From Morococcus cerebrosus (GTDB taxonomy: Bacteria; Pseudomonadota; Gammaproteobacteria; Burkholderiales; Neisseriaceae), in assembly GCF_022749515.1 (NCBI RefSeq), contig NZ_CP094242.1:1736001-1800000 (forward strand): a DNA stretch of 64,000 bases. Direction: 5' to 3'. The notes below the pieces were generated by a model. That model made no database searches. It saw only the letters and a program-made list of their open reading frames with translations, and was not told where the DNA came from. Every line of letters starts with the position of its first letter. Within the stretch, counting starts at the first letter, position 1. Below, in pieces: positions 35,633 to 43,114 of this stretch. A program made the translations under genes and the position numbers.

Positions 35633-36851
35633 GAGACCTTTGCAAAAAAGCCCTTCCCCCCGACAGCCGAAACCCAAACACAGGTTTTCGTCTATTTCCG
35701 CCCCTAATTGCTCCTGATTTTACCCAAATATCCCCTTAATCCTCCCCGAATACCCGATAATCAGGCATCCGGGCCGCCTTTTAGGCGGCAACAGGCACAC
35801 TTAGCCTGTTAGCCGCTTTCAACAGGTTTAAACACATCGCCTTCAGATGGCTTTGCGCACTCACTTTGAGCAGACCAAAATAGGCTGCCCGGGCGTAGCG
35901 GAATTTACGGTGCAGCGTACCAAAGCTTTGCTCGACCACATAACGGGTCTTCGACAAATATCGGTTGCGTTTGGTTTGCGCTTCCGTCAGCGGACGGTTG
36001 CGGTGGGCTTTGCGCATAATGCCGTCCAGCAACCGATGTTCTTTCAGATGTTGCCGGTTTTCCGCACTGTCGTAGCCTTTATCGGCATAGACGGTCGTAC
36101 CTTCGGCAATGCCTTCCAGCAAAGGCGACAGGTGGTTGCACTCATGGGTATTGGCGGGGGTGATGTGCAGTTTCTCGATATAGCCTTCCTCATCGGTACG
36201 GGTATGTTGTTTGTAACCGAGTTTGTAGAGACCGTTTTTCTTTGTCCAGCGGGCATCTTTGTCTTTACTCGGTGTGGTTTGGCCGCTGACTTGTCCTTCT
36301 TCATCGACTTCTATGGCCTGACGCTGTTTGCTGCCGGCGGTCTGAATAATGGTGGCGTCAATGACGGCGGCGGATGCTTTCTCTACTTTTAGGTTTTTTT
36401 CGGTCAGTTGGCGGTTAATCAGTTCCAGCAATTCGGACAGGGTGTCGTCTTGCGCCAGCCAGTTGCGGTAGCGGCATAAGGTGCTGTAATCGGGGATGCT
36501 CAGTTCGTCAAAACGGCAAAATAGGTTGAAATCGATGCGGGTGATGAGACTGTGTTCGAGTTCGGGATCGGAGAGGCTGTGCCATTGTCCGAGCAGGACG
36601 GCTTTGAACATGGACAACAGTGGATAGGCGGGACGGCCGCGGTGGTCTCGAAGGTAACGGGCTCTTTGACGATTCAGGTATTGTTCGATCGGTTGCCAAT
36701 CAATCACCTGATCCAACTTCAATAATGGGAAGCGGTCGATGTGTTTGGCGATCATGGCTTGTGCGGTTTGCCGGAAGAAGGTGCTCATGGAAAATCCCCT
36801 AAATGTCTTGGTGTGAATTTAGGGGATTTTGGGGAATTTTGCAAAGGTCTC
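35633..36851 (-). mobile_element. IS5-family (IS1106-like) insertion sequence
   Basis: A 1219-bp element bounded by perfect 15-bp inverted repeats (GAGACCTTTGCAAAA and its complement). The 5-bp direct repeat GGTCT flanks it on both sides (35628-35632 and 36852-36856). It carries one intact transposase. It sits in the barrel-coding part of siderophore receptor gene 3. Confidence 0.93.
35781..36788 (-). CDS. IS5-family transposase (IS1106-like)
   Basis: A 335-residue DDE transposase. The catalytic residues are the Asp in V-I-D-A-T-I-I, the Asp in Y-A-D-K-G-Y-D-S and the Glu in Y-V-V-E-Q-S-F-G-T-L-H-R. The N-terminal D-H-R-G-R-P-A-Y-P and W-H-S-L-S-D-P-E-L-E blocks are typical of the IS1106/IS5 group common in Neisseria. 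The frame is intact. Confidence 0.94.
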   Translation of the reverse strand: MSTFFRQTAQAMIAKHIDRFPLLKLDQVIDWQPIEQYLNRQRARYLRDHRGRPAYPLLSMFKAVLLGQWHSLSDPELEHSLITRIDFNLFCRFDELSIPDYSTLCRYRNWLAQDDTLSELLELINRQLTEKNLKVEKASAAVIDATIIQTAGSKQRQAIEVDEEGQVSGQTTPSKDKDARWTKKNGLYKLGYKQHTRTDEEGYIEKLHITPANTHECNHLSPLLEGIAEGTTVYADKGYDSAENRQHLKEHRLLDGIMRKAHRNRPLTEAQTKRNRYLSKTRYVVEQSFGTLHRKFRYARAAYFGLLKVSAQSHLKAMCLNLLKAANRLSVPVAA

Positions 36852-37577
36852 GGTCTTTAAAATTTTTGTCGCGTTCTAATGCGACGACGGCACGGCCGCG
36901 CAAAGTGCCTTCATCGTTCAGACGACCTGAAAAGTCCCCCGTGGTGCGGACTTTACCGAAGCGGTCGATTTGGGCTTCACTCTGAATAATGCGTTCGCCG
37001 GTGGGGCGTTTGCGTACGGCGTTCACCGTACCGCCCGGCTCGCCGTTTGCCTGCGTCAGCCCGGTCGCCCCGCGCACGACTTCGATATGGTCGTAAACGG
37101 CGATGTCATTCATGCTTTGCGCGTCATACATCGGATTGTTGATGGCGCCTGGGACGGTAGATGAAATTCCGTCTTCTTCGATTTGGTCGATATAGAACCC
37201 GCGCGATTGGAAGCGCGGAATGCCGGTATCACGGATGACGTTTACGCCGGTGGTGGTTTTCAGGGCATCAACCAAGTTGGTAATCCCCTGCTCGTTGATT
37301 TGAGTCTTAGTAATCACGCTCACCGACTGCGGCGTTTCTTTCGGGGACAAGGCAAGGCCGGTGGTGGTGCGCATGGCAGAGGTGGTGTAAGAGTCGCGGT
37401 TTTCGGTGCGGGTAGAACGGTTTTTGCCAGTTACGTTGACGGTTTGCAATTCCGAAGTCTGTACAGGCTGGGGGACATTCTCGGCAAAAGCAGTATAAGG
37501 TAATGCAGCAGCAATGAGGGCAAGGGTTTTTAAAGGTTTCATGCGTAATCTCTTAGGTTGTCAGTCAAACCAACTTT

Positions 37578-37600
37578 ATAAATAATAATGGTTATATTTT
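37578..37600. promoter_or_regulatory. Possible Fur-type site upstream of siderophore receptor 3
   Basis: The AT-rich stretch TATAAATAATAATGGTTATATTT, 35-58 bp before the start codon, has partial resemblance to repeated NATWAT units of Fur boxes. The match is loose. Confidence 0.3.
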
Positions 37601-37706
37601 ACATTAATAAACATGATTTGTGATTTAATAACTGATATTAATTGAGCTATTTCATGATTTTCCGTACTTCTGCTATTTTTGATAAACAACATCCGCATGA
37701 AGATTT

Positions 37707-37747
37707 AAGGTCGTCTGAAACGGCTTTCAGACGACCTATGCTACAAT
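37707..37747 (+). promoter_or_regulatory. DUS hairpin with an adjoining extended -10 promoter
   Basis: A DUS inverted pair (37707-37738) is followed at once by TGCTACAAT (37739-37747), an extended -10 box 37 bp before the S4-domain gene. A similar hairpin-then-promoter arrangement precedes prmB. Confidence 0.5.
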
Positions 37748-37784
37748 TTCACACATTCAAACCTTCCCCATTACAGGAAACCTC

Positions 37785-38018
37785 ATGGAAGCCACCGTCT
37801 ATCTCGAAGACAACGAATACATCGCCTTATGCGACCTTCTGAAGCTCGCCGGACTTGCCGAAAGCGGCGGGCAGGCGAAAGCGTTTATCGCCGAAGGATT
37901 GGTGTTGCGCAACGGCGAAACCGAAACCCGCAAAACCGCCAAAATACGCGGCGGCGAAGTCATCGAGTTTGACGGCGCGCGCTTGGAAATCGCCGATGGA
38001 TACGACCCTGAAGAATAA
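37785..38018 (+). CDS. S4-domain RNA-binding protein (YbcJ-like)
   Basis: A 77-residue protein that is essentially one S4 RNA-binding domain (L-C-D-L-L-K-L-A-G-L-A-E-S-G-G-Q-A-K...G-E-V-I-E-F). It resembles E. coli YbcJ. A role in RNA or ribosome binding is inferred from the fold only. Its 3' end overlaps the next gene by 23 bp in another frame, so the two are coupled. Confidence 0.85.
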   Translation: MEATVYLEDNEYIALCDLLKLAGLAESGGQAKAFIAEGLVLRNGETETRKTAKIRGGEVIEFDGARLEIADGYDPEE

Positions 38019-38214
38019 AGCCGAAGCCCTCTTGGGCGAGCCGCTTTTAGACGAACCCGTCCGCCCCGAATCGTGGGAATGCTGCGGCAGCGACTGCGGC
38101 GATGCCTGCATCCAGACGATTTATTGGATGGATAAAGCCAAATACGACGCGCAACGGCGGAAATTGAAAGAAGCGGGTTGGTCGGAAGACGAAGATAACG
38201 GAAAGGCCGTCTGA
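37996..38214 (+). CDS. Oxidoreductase-like domain protein
   Basis: A 72-residue protein carrying the short oxidoreductase-like motif: R-P-E-S-W-E-C-C-G-S-D-C-G-D-A-C followed by Y-W-M-D-K-A-K-Y. Such Cys-rich domains are found alone in beta-proteobacteria; their function is not known. I start at ATG 37996, inside the S4-domain gene. The gene ends AAG-GCC-GTC-TGA, so a DUS core provides the stop codon. Confidence 0.75.
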   Translation: MDTTLKNKAEALLGEPLLDEPVRPESWECCGSDCGDACIQTIYWMDKAKYDAQRRKLKEAGWSEDEDNGKAV

Positions 38215-38257
38215 AAACGGTTCGGCTTGATGGAAACCGCGTTTTCAGACGACCTTT
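38202..38257. terminator. Mixed-dialect DUS hairpin
   Basis: AAAGGCCGTCTGAAAAC (AG dialect, overlapping the preceding stop codon) pairs with GTTTTCAGACGACCTTT (local dialect) across a loop of about 22 nt that can itself pair partly (CGGTT/AACCG). Confidence 0.75.
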
Positions 38258-38421
38258 TATAGTAGATTAAAATTGAAAACGTTCATATCGCCATTCCCGC
38301 TCAGGCGGGAATCTAGAAGTTTGAAATAGCGGTTCACCTTAAACATTTTTGACAAATCAAGGTCTGGATTCCCGCCTGCGCGGGAATGACGGCATAGGTA
38401 CTTTTTCTTTGAATTTACCAT
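38258..38421. repeat. Neisserial mosaic repeat with two dRS3 palindromes
   Basis: A Correia-like end TATAGTAGATTAA opens the segment. dRS3 copies are at 38293-38312 (ATTCCCGCTCAGGCGGGAAT) and 38368-38387 (ATTCCCGCCTGCGCGGGAAT), with a 55-bp repeat between them. It closes with a Correia-like half end. Two perfect dRS3 copies flanking an RS unit is the standard mosaic layout. Confidence 0.85.
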
Positions 38422-38503
38422 ACACCGTTTTTAAAATTGCCCCGTCGCCACACCGCCCGACAATATTGCACCCGCCCACTGTTCACCACACACATAACGC
38501 CCC

Positions 38504-39340
38504 ATGATAGACCTGCACTGCCATTCCACGGTTTCCGACGGTATGCTCTCCCCCGCCGAAGTCGTGCGCCTTGCGCATCAAAACGGCTGCACGCTGCTGG
38601 CGTTGACCGACCACGACCACACCGGCGGCATTGCCGAAGCGCGTGCCGAAGCCGACGCGGTCGGGCTGCGTTTCGTCAACGGCGTGGAAATCTCCGTAAC
38701 TTGGCGCGGGTGCACCATACACGTTGTCGGTTTGGATTTCGACGAACAGGACAAAAACCTGCAAAACCTGTTGGCGCAAGTGCGGCAAGGTCGTCTGAAA
38801 CGCCTCGAAGCCATCGCCGCCAAGCTCGAAAAGAAAGGCATCGGCGGCGCATACGACGGCGCGCTCGCGCTGGCGGCAAACAAAGAAATGGTCAGCCGCA
38901 CCCACATCGCCGAGTTCCTCATCCAAGCGGGACACGTCAAAAACAAGCAGCAGGCGTTCACCAAATACTTGGGCGACGGCAAATCCTGCGCCGTCCGTCA
39001 CGAATGGGCGACGCTGGCAGACTGCGTCTCCGCCGTCAACGGCGCAGGCGGCATGGCTATCATCGCCCACCCCATGCGCTACGACTTGTCCGCCACCGTC
39101 AAGCGCAATCTGTTTGAAGAATTTAAAAACCTCGGCGGCGTGGGCATCGAAGTCCACAGCGGCAACTGCTGCAAAAACGACCGCCTCAACTACGCGCTGC
39201 TGGCAGAACGCTTCGGTATGCTCGCCAGCGCGGGCAGCGATTTCCACCGCTTAAACGACTTCAGTGGCGGCATCCTCGGCGCGTGTCCCGAACTGCCGGA
39301 AAACTGCAAACCGGTTTGGGAACATTTCAAAAGGGTTTGA
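38504..39340 (+). CDS. rnm: PHP-domain 5'-3' exoribonuclease Rnm (YciV, RNase AM)
   Basis: A 278-residue PHP-domain phosphoesterase. Metal ligands are visible in H-C-H-S-T-V-S-D-G (residues 5-13), L-T-D-H-D-H-T (34-40), the G-V-E-I-S motif, I-A-H-P and the final G-S-D-F-H. E. coli YciV/RNase AM removes nucleotides 5' to 3' and helps mature rRNA 5' ends; related proteins act on nucleoside 3',5'-bisphosphates. It stands alone between repeats. One DUS lies inside it (38789-38800). Confidence 0.86.
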   Translation: MIDLHCHSTVSDGMLSPAEVVRLAHQNGCTLLALTDHDHTGGIAEARAEADAVGLRFVNGVEISVTWRGCTIHVVGLDFDEQDKNLQNLLAQVRQGRLKRLEAIAAKLEKKGIGGAYDGALALAANKEMVSRTHIAEFLIQAGHVKNKQQAFTKYLGDGKSCAVRHEWATLADCVSAVNGAGGMAIIAHPMRYDLSATVKRNLFEEFKNLGGVGIEVHSGNCCKNDRLNYALLAERFGMLASAGSDFHRLNDFSGGILGACPELPENCKPVWEHFKRV

Positions 39341-39567
39341 GGCGTTTAAGGCCAAGTTTGGATATTGGGACAAACTTGCCGACGCTACACGCCATACCTT
39401 ACCAAATCCCGTCGCGTATGCTTTATCCGCTAGTTTGCCGAAAATTTCAAACAACTTGTCCGTGCAAAATCTTGGCAGGTAAAACCAAACCGTACCGCCG
39501 CCGTCATGCCCATACACACAAAAGCAGCCATGATGGCGAATAGGCGTCCTATTTGATTCAAAGGAAT
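39341..39567. other. Intergenic stretch without recognisable content
   Basis: About 230 bp after rnm. Short open frames exist on both strands, but none has a ribosome site with a recognisable product. No DUS terminator follows rnm here, which is unusual for this window. It could be a decayed gene end. Confidence 0.3.
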
Positions 39568-39674
39568 TATAGTGGATTAACTTTAAACCAGTACGGCGTT
39601 GCCTCGCCTTGCCGTACTATCTGTACTGTCTGCGGCTTCGTCGCCTTGTCCTGATTTAAATTTAATCCACTATA
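39568..39674 (+). repeat. Correia repeat enclosed element, short form
   Basis: A 107-bp copy with perfect terminal repeats; the interior is nearly identical to the copies at 7907 and 25717. It is upstream of serB, followed by a long-loop DUS pair. Confidence 0.92.
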
Positions 39675-39682
39675 CTTCCCTC

Positions 39683-39761
39683 AAAGGTCGTCTGAAAACC
39701 GCTTCATCGCATCGCCGCACGCATACGGTTTTCATCAGGAAGCTCGTTTTCAGACGACCTT
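39683..39761. repeat. Long-loop inverted DUS pair
   Basis: AAAGGTCGTCTGAAAAC and its complement are about 45 nt apart, between the Correia element and the serB promoter. Confidence 0.65.
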
Positions 39762-39784
39762 CCCGATATGAAATCTTCAGGCTT

Positions 39785-39793
39785 TGCTATAAT
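39785..39793 (+). promoter_or_regulatory. Extended -10 promoter for serB
   Basis: TGCTATAAT, a perfect extended -10, 30 bp before the serB start. No -35 is evident. Confidence 0.55.
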
Positions 39794-39822
39794 CCGCAAT
39801 CCGCATTTTTTGAGCCACCGCC

Positions 39823-40656
39823 ATGTCGCACGCCCTCGTCCTCCAATTCCCCTCCGCCGAAGCCCTGCCTTCCGCCCTCCTCACCCGCCTGCCCGAGCCT
39901 GATTACGCCGATGAAAAGCGTATGCGTTTTATCGTTGAAGAAGGGTTTTCTTTCAACGAAGCAGACGCGGCTTTGCTGGACAGCCGTCAAATCGACCACG
40001 CCGTGTTGCCCGATATGGCGTTCGGCGAACTCGGGCTGATTGTCAGCGATATGGATTCGACGCTGATTACCATTGAATGCGTCGATGAAATTGCGGCGGG
40101 TGTCGGCTTGAAAGACCGTGTGGCGGAAATTACCGAACGCTCGATGCGCGGTGAATTGGATTTCGAGCAGTCTTTGCGCAGCCGCGTCGCCCTGTTGGCG
40201 GGATTGAACGAACGGGTTTTGGCGGAGGTTTATGAAAACGTTTTGCGGCTCTCGCCCGGCGCGGAATTTTTGCTGGACGAATGCAAGGCGCACGGCGTGA
40301 AATTCATGCTGGTGTCGGGCGGATTCACGTTTTTCACCGAAAGGCTGCAACAACGCCTCGGCTTCGAATACCAACACGCCAATATTTTGGAAATTGAAAA
40401 CGGCAAGCTGACAGGTCGTCTGAAAGGCAGAATCATCGACGCGCAGGCCAAGGCGGATTTATTGCGCGAATACCGCGACCGCCTCGGATTGCAGCCGCAT
40501 CAGGTTTTGGCGATGGGCGACGGTGCGAACGATATTCCGATGCTTAAAGAAGCGGGCGTAGGCGTGGCTTACCGCGCCAAACCGAAAGCGCAGGCAGTCG
40601 CCGATGCCTGCATCAATTTCGGCGGGCTGGAGCGCGTCAGGGGTTGGTTTAAATAA
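39823..40656 (+). CDS. serB: Phosphoserine phosphatase SerB
   Basis: SerB makes L-serine from phosphoserine. The 277-residue product has a short N-terminal domain and a HAD-type catalytic domain. The nucleophile Asp76 and Asp78 lie in S-D-M-D-S-T, followed by S-G-G-F-T and the metal-binding G-D-G-A-N-D. Product serine feeds glycine and one-carbon metabolism, the pathway of the gcv genes at 12.8-18.6 kb. One DUS lies within the gene (40415). Confidence 0.95.
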   Translation: MSHALVLQFPSAEALPSALLTRLPEPDYADEKRMRFIVEEGFSFNEADAALLDSRQIDHAVLPDMAFGELGLIVSDMDSTLITIECVDEIAAGVGLKDRVAEITERSMRGELDFEQSLRSRVALLAGLNERVLAEVYENVLRLSPGAEFLLDECKAHGVKFMLVSGGFTFFTERLQQRLGFEYQHANILEIENGKLTGRLKGRIIDAQAKADLLREYRDRLGLQPHQVLAMGDGANDIPMLKEAGVGVAYRAKPKAQAVADACINFGGLERVRGWFK

Positions 40657-40695
40657 ACCGTCTGTATCGGTGGTCAGGAGTTTCCTGTTAAAACC

Positions 40696-40726
40696 AAGGT
40701 CGTCTGAAAAATTTTCAGACGACCTT
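40696..40726. terminator. DUS terminator after serB
   Basis: AAGGTCGTCTGAAAA and its complement with almost no loop, then TTTTG. Confidence 0.85.
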
Positions 40727-40994
40727 TTTGCTGTTTGAAATATCGTAATGACTGTAAACGGAATGCCAAGGGACACGCCTTCGCAGCACGCCGAAACAGG
40801 TTTGCACACCAATCCTGAACACAGCCCTCTTTATCCCCGCAGCAACCTTATTCCTTCTTCCTGCCAGATGGAAAAGCAGGCAATTAATCAATACAGTTAC
40901 TACTATTATTCAAATAATTTAATTATGCCTCAAAAATATTGACTTAAATTAAATAAAACCGTTTTATTACTCACAAACTGCCTGACATTCTTTA

Positions 40995-41010
40995 TACTAC
41001 CAAAGTAGTA
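40995..41010. promoter_or_regulatory. Inverted repeat over the probable -10 of the copper receptor gene
   Basis: TACTACCAAAGTAGTA is a perfect 6-bp dyad with a 4-nt centre. Its left arm overlaps TATACT (40993-40998), and it lies 46 bp before the start codon. It could be a repressor site; it does not match a CueR-type site. The remaining upstream DNA (40727-40994) is AT-rich and empty. Confidence 0.45.
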
Positions 41011-41055
41011 ATTAACTACACCCAATGAACTAAACCAATAAAAGGAGCTCTAAGA

Positions 41056-43029
41056 ATGAAACACCAGCTACTCCTTCTGCCGATTGCCTTAGCCGTATCC
41101 CAGGCTTGGGCGGACACAGACCCCGTTCCCGAAGAAACTGTTATCCTTTCCCCCGTTACCGTCACCGGCACACAACAACAAAAAGCCAATAGCGTTACTT
41201 TCAACCCCAAAGCTGCTTTGCAACCCCTCCCTGCCGGAGACGGTGCGGACCTTTTACAATCCGTGCCCAACATGAGCATCATCCGCAAAGGCGGAAGCTC
41301 GGGCGATCCATTGTTCCGCGGTTTGGGCGGTTCGCGCCTGTCGATTAACTCAGACGACCAGTTTATTTACGGCGGCTGCAGCATGCGTATGGACCCGCCG
41401 ACTGCCTACATCCACCCGAATTCTTTCGACAAAGTCGTCGTCACCAAAGGCCCGCAAACCGTAACCCAAGGCATGGGTTTGGTCAGCGGCTCGGTACAAT
41501 TCATCCGCAAAGACCCTGATTTCAGCGAAAAACCCTACAACATCAACGCCTCCCTGACCGCAGGCAGCAACGACCGCCGCGACGGTTCGCTTGAAGCCGA
41601 GTTCGGCGGCAAATACGGCTACGTCCGCAGCAATATTTCCCATAACGAAGCCGGCGACTACAAAGACGGCTCAGGCAAGAGCGTCCACTCCCATTTCAAA
41701 CGCGACAGCCAAATGCTGCAACTGGGCATCACCCCGACCGAAAACACCACCATTGCCGGCACATACGAACGCAGCAGGGCCAAAGTCGCCTACGCCGACC
41801 GCATGATGGACGGCAGCAAATTCGACCGCGACGCATGGAACGTCCGCTTTACCCAACGCAACCTCACCCCTTGGTTCAGCGAACTCGAATTGCGCTACGG
41901 TGAAAGCGAAATCGACCACGTCATGGACACATACAGCCTGCGCACCATCCGCAATCCGGCAGGCAAACAGATTAAAAACGCCAACAACCCCAAACGCAAC
42001 ACCGACACAGGTCGTCTGAAAGCCACCTTCGACTGGGACAAACTCAATCTGCAAACCGGCGTAGATTATATGGACGACGTACACGTCGCCCGTATGGAAC
42101 GCGGCGGCGACGGTTACAGCCACAAGCCCTACATGCCCAATCAAAGTTTCAAACAATGGGGCGTTTTCACCGAAGCCGCTTGGCAGCAAACCGACAAACA
42201 ACGTTGGGTAGCAGGCTTGCGCCACGACCGTGTCAAAGCGCATTACGATTCCGCAGACGTAACCGATCCCGTTTTGAAACATCAGAAATTCAACTTGAAT
42301 TCCGGTTTCTTACGTTGGGAACGTGATACGGATAACGGCTTGAAATACTACGCCGGATTCGGTATCGCCGAACGCTCGCCCGACTACTGGGAACGTCTGC
42401 GCGCCAAAAAGAAAATCATCCATCCCGAACAAAACCGCCAAATCGATGCGGGCATCATCTGGAAACGTCCTAACCTCCATGCCTCCGTATCCGTATTCGG
42501 CAGCGATGTCAAAAACTTCATCATACTCGAACGCCAAGGCACGGATTTAGGCGTACGCAACGTTAAAGCCTCTCGTTTCGGCGGCGAAGCCGAAGTCAAA
42601 TGGACGTTTGCACCTAATTGGGAAATCGGCAGCAGCCTCGCCTACACCCACGGCAAAAACCGTACCGACGGCAAACCTTTGGCACAAACCCCGCCGCTCG
42701 AGTGGAACAACACCCTCGCCTTTGACAACGGCAAATACAGCGCAGGCGCGTTATGGCGCGTCGTAGCGAAACAAAACCGTTACAGCAAAGGTCAAGGCAA
42801 TATCGTCGGTCAGGACATCGGTGCCTCTTCCGGATTCGGCGTACTCTCGCTCAATGCCGGCTGGAAATTCAGCAAATACGCCACCTTGCAGGCCGGCATA
42901 GACAACGTGTTCAACAAAACCTATGCCGAATTCGTCAGCAAAGGCGGCGACCCTTCAGCAGGCACGCAAACCTTGCGCGTCAACGAACCTGGCCGTACCG
43001 CTTGGTTGAGGCTGCAAGCGAAATTCTGA
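41056..43029 (+). CDS. TonB-dependent copper receptor, OprC type
   Basis: A 657-residue outer-membrane receptor with signal peptide (ending A-W-A|D). The plug has the copper-receptor block G-G-C-S-M-R-M-D-P-P-T-A-Y-I. The pair Cys108-x3-Met112 and the later His288-x-Met290 (D-H-V-M-D-T) match the CxxxM and HxM copper ligands described for Pseudomonas OprC. The barrel ends in A-K-F. It has a clear ribosome site (AAAGGAGCTC). It shows little similarity to the siderophore receptors at 28.9-37.5 kb. Copper as ligand is inferred from family and motif. Confidence 0.87.
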   Translation: MKHQLLLLPIALAVSQAWADTDPVPEETVILSPVTVTGTQQQKANSVTFNPKAALQPLPAGDGADLLQSVPNMSIIRKGGSSGDPLFRGLGGSRLSINSDDQFIYGGCSMRMDPPTAYIHPNSFDKVVVTKGPQTVTQGMGLVSGSVQFIRKDPDFSEKPYNINASLTAGSNDRRDGSLEAEFGGKYGYVRSNISHNEAGDYKDGSGKSVHSHFKRDSQMLQLGITPTENTTIAGTYERSRAKVAYADRMMDGSKFDRDAWNVRFTQRNLTPWFSELELRYGESEIDHVMDTYSLRTIRNPAGKQIKNANNPKRNTDTGRLKATFDWDKLNLQTGVDYMDDVHVARMERGGDGYSHKPYMPNQSFKQWGVFTEAAWQQTDKQRWVAGLRHDRVKAHYDSADVTDPVLKHQKFNLNSGFLRWERDTDNGLKYYAGFGIAERSPDYWERLRAKKKIIHPEQNRQIDAGIIWKRPNLHASVSVFGSDVKNFIILERQGTDLGVRNVKASRFGGEAEVKWTFAPNWEIGSSLAYTHGKNRTDGKPLAQTPPLEWNNTLAFDNGKYSAGALWRVVAKQNRYSKGQGNIVGQDIGASSGFGVLSLNAGWKFSKYATLQAGIDNVFNKTYAEFVSKGGDPSAGTQTLRVNEPGRTAWLRLQAKF

Positions 43030-43047
43030 TGTTGAGTTGAGAAAGTG

Positions 43048-43091
43048 AAAGGTCGTCTGAAAACCCGATTGTGGGTTTTCAGACGACCTTT
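43048..43091. terminator. Bidirectional DUS terminator
   Basis: AAAGGTCGTCTGAAAACCC and its complement around a short loop, between the convergent copper receptor and polyamine-binding lipoprotein genes. Confidence 0.85.
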
Positions 43092-43114
43092 AGTTTTCCA
43101 ACGCATCAAAACGG

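Larger units (their letters stand above)
34117..37542 (-). pseudogene. TonB-dependent siderophore receptor 3, interrupted by an IS5-family element
   Basis: The N-terminal part (37542-36852) has a signal peptide, plug and first barrel strands up to D-K-N-F-K-D. The C-terminal part (35632-34117) resumes at R-V-K-G-G-N-A-T-L-Y and ends F-N-V-N-Y-K-F. Removing the element and one GGTCT copy joins them in frame as K-N-F-K-D-R-V-K-G-G, giving 733 residues, the same length as receptor 2. No other defect is seen, so the disruption is recent. The upstream region has a possible Fur site. The receptor is probably non-functional in this genome. Confidence 0.92.

Noticed and set aside
34294..35634. 446-codon open frame antisense to siderophore receptor 3
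   Set aside because: Shadow of the receptor barrel; ends at the IS boundary and has no recognisable domain.
38293..38387. Two near-identical 20-bp palindromes, considered as a CRISPR start
   Set aside because: They are dRS3 repeats (ATTCCCN8GGGAAT) of neisserial mosaic elements; only two units, with a typical RS core between them.
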